Virus record (IMG/VR): IMGVR_UViG_3300049846_002100
Coordinates: 24,942 to 88,941 of that record
Reading direction: 5' to 3' (one strand)
Source: a virus
Length of the DNA: 64,000 bases
Both the position numbers and the translations under genes were made by a program. Below the pieces are notes generated by a model. It worked only from the letters and a program-made list of their open reading frames with translations, was not told the DNA's origin and did not search any database. Below, piece by piece: positions 63,256-64,000 of the stretch. Every line of letters begins with the position of its first letter. The first letter of the stretch is position 1.

Positions 63256-64000
63256 CTAACCCCTCGTATCTACTCTTGCTTCAGCAGCTCGCAGCGTGTT
63301 GAGCAAGAGATGGGCGATGGTCAACGGGCCAACACCTCCCGGAACAGGCGTGATCGCACGAGCTTTCTCACGCACTTCATCGAAGGCCACATCCCCTACG
63401 ATCCGGGTCGTACCTTCAGGCGTGGGGACACGGTTGATGCCCACATCAAGGACCACAACACCCGGTTTGACCCATCCACCACGGATCAGCTCGGGGCACC
63501 CGGTGGCAACAACGAGGACATCGGCCTCCCGGCATACCGCAGGCAAGTCCCGCGTTTCCTTGTGAGCCATCGTGACCGTTGCCTCCCGTTGAAGAAGGAG
63601 CTGCGCCATCGGCTTGCCCACGATGTTGCTGCATCCAACGACGACTGCACGTAGGCCGCGAAGTTGGACGCCCGCGGAGTCCAATAACACCAGGCAGCCC
63701 ATCGGAGTGCAAGGCGTCAGATTTGGTCGGCCGATCCCAAGTAGCCCCACGTTGATCGGATGGAACCCGTCCACGTCCTTCTCGGGGGCGATTGCGTCCA
63801 GCACGCGATCACGACGGATGTGTCCAGGCAACGGGAGCTGAACGAGGACCCCATCCACATGCGGGTTGAGATTCAGGCTTGCTAGGAGCGACAGGAGAGC
63901 GGCTTCCGTCGTCGTGGCTGGCAGCGTGTGAAGCTGGCTCACCATACCGACTTCCTTCGCCGCTCGCTCCTTGCTACGCGTGTAGACGATACTTGGGGGG
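63256..64000 (-). CDS. folD: methylene-tetrahydrofolate dehydrogenase/cyclohydrolase FolD (5' end outside)
   Basis: Runs off the right edge: at least 247 codons visible, open upstream of the ATG at 63945 (PSIVYTRSKERAAKEVG). Family features: VDGVLVQLPLPGHIRRD, APEKDVDGFHPINVG, PCTPMGCLVLL, then the Rossmann part VVVGCSNIVGKPMAQLLL, DVLVVATGCPELIRGGWVKP, VVLDVGINRV, ITPVPGGVGPLTIAHLLLNT. It interconverts methylene-, methenyl- and formyl-tetrahydrofolate and supplies the one-carbon unit used by ThyX at 35958. Confidence 0.93.
   Translation of the reverse strand, partial: PPSIVYTRSKERAAKEVGMVSQLHTLPATTTEAALLSLLASLNLNPHVDGVLVQLPLPGHIRRDRVLDAIAPEKDVDGFHPINVGLLGIGRPNLTPCTPMGCLVLLDSAGVQLRGLRAVVVGCSNIVGKPMAQLLLQREATVTMAHKETRDLPAVCREADVLVVATGCPELIRGGWVKPGVVVLDVGINRVPTPEGTTRIVGDVAFDEVREKARAITPVPGGVGPLTIAHLLLNTLRAAEARVDTRG

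Noticed and set aside
63220-63265. tRNA-like T-arm pattern GGGGTTAGAATCTCG on the minus strand
   Set aside because: No pairing acceptor, anticodon or D arm; the stretch lies between folD stop and the next ATG. No tRNA was found anywhere in the window.
1-64000. CRISPR array, rRNA, integrase or insertion sequence
   Set aside because: No repeat-spacer pattern, no rRNA core, no tyrosine/serine integrase or transposase motif was seen in the reading frames.

Overview
The window is part of the genome of a large tailed bacteriophage. It is GC-rich (near 60% by eye, not computed). It carries a tail module with a long tape measure protein, several peptidoglycan-degrading enzymes, a replication module and many homing endonucleases and inteins, and it has no rRNA, tRNA or ordinary housekeeping operon. 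The load of accessory genes (translation factor IF-1, a Bax-inhibitor-1 membrane protein, FolD, ThyX, a papain-like protease, a nitrilase, NUDIX enzymes) fits a jumbo-class phage of a Gram-negative host. The host cannot be fixed from sequence alone. The first and last genes run off the ends of the window.

Layout. 1-11736, minus strand: HU-like protein, two unknown proteins, an HNH endonuclease, tail tube, chaperone-like protein, an unknown, tape measure, and two baseplate/hub-type proteins, the last with a lytic transglycosylase domain. 11851-15498, plus: HD hydrolase, an unknown, a deoxyribosyltransferase-NUDIX fusion, a relic of an HNH endonuclease and a dNMP kinase. 15500-32694, mixed strands: accessory and lysis genes, including a zeta-toxin-like kinase, a PG-binding lysin, a transglycosylase, a PLD lipoprotein, a nucleotidyltransferase, a 2H phosphodiesterase, a papain-like protease, an M15 endolysin followed by a decayed GIY-YIG endonuclease, and a histone-like peptide. 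32626-44544, minus: nitrilase, ThyX, HNH endonuclease, deoxyribonucleotidase, and a DUF2997-DUF1257-Ycf46-like AAA+ cluster. 44572-59314, minus: replication genes PolA, primase zinc-finger protein, DnaB helicase, probable loader, MazG-like protein and a DEAD/SNF2 helicase. 59344-64000: small genes, IF-1, BI-1-like protein, NUDIX and FolD.

Two genome-wide themes stand out. First, mobile genetic parasites: six inteins with LAGLIDADG motifs sit in ATP-binding or catalytic motifs of four proteins. Five free-standing homing endonuclease genes also occur, of which three are visibly broken and four end on or just past the start codon of a conserved gene. The GIY-YIG element has replaced the 3' end of the M15 endolysin gene with a recoded copy. 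Second, a short motif GGTGTAGA (variants GGTRTANN) recurs immediately upstream of gene starts on both strands, often only 8-9 nt before the start codon, and forms palindromes between some divergent genes. I infer a phage-specific promoter or operator, possibly giving leaderless mRNAs. Phage-encoded IF-1 sits next to one of these palindromes.

How genes may work together: ThyX, FolD, dNMP kinase, deoxyribonucleotidase and NUDIX enzymes shape nucleotide pools for replication by PolA/DnaB/primase. HU and the lysine-rich peptide bind DNA. The transglycosylase, PG-binding lysin, M15 peptidase and possibly an alpha/beta hydrolase open the cell envelope. The 2H phosphodiesterase, NUDIX fusion, BI-1 protein and PLD lipoprotein are candidates for dealing with host defence or host proteases.
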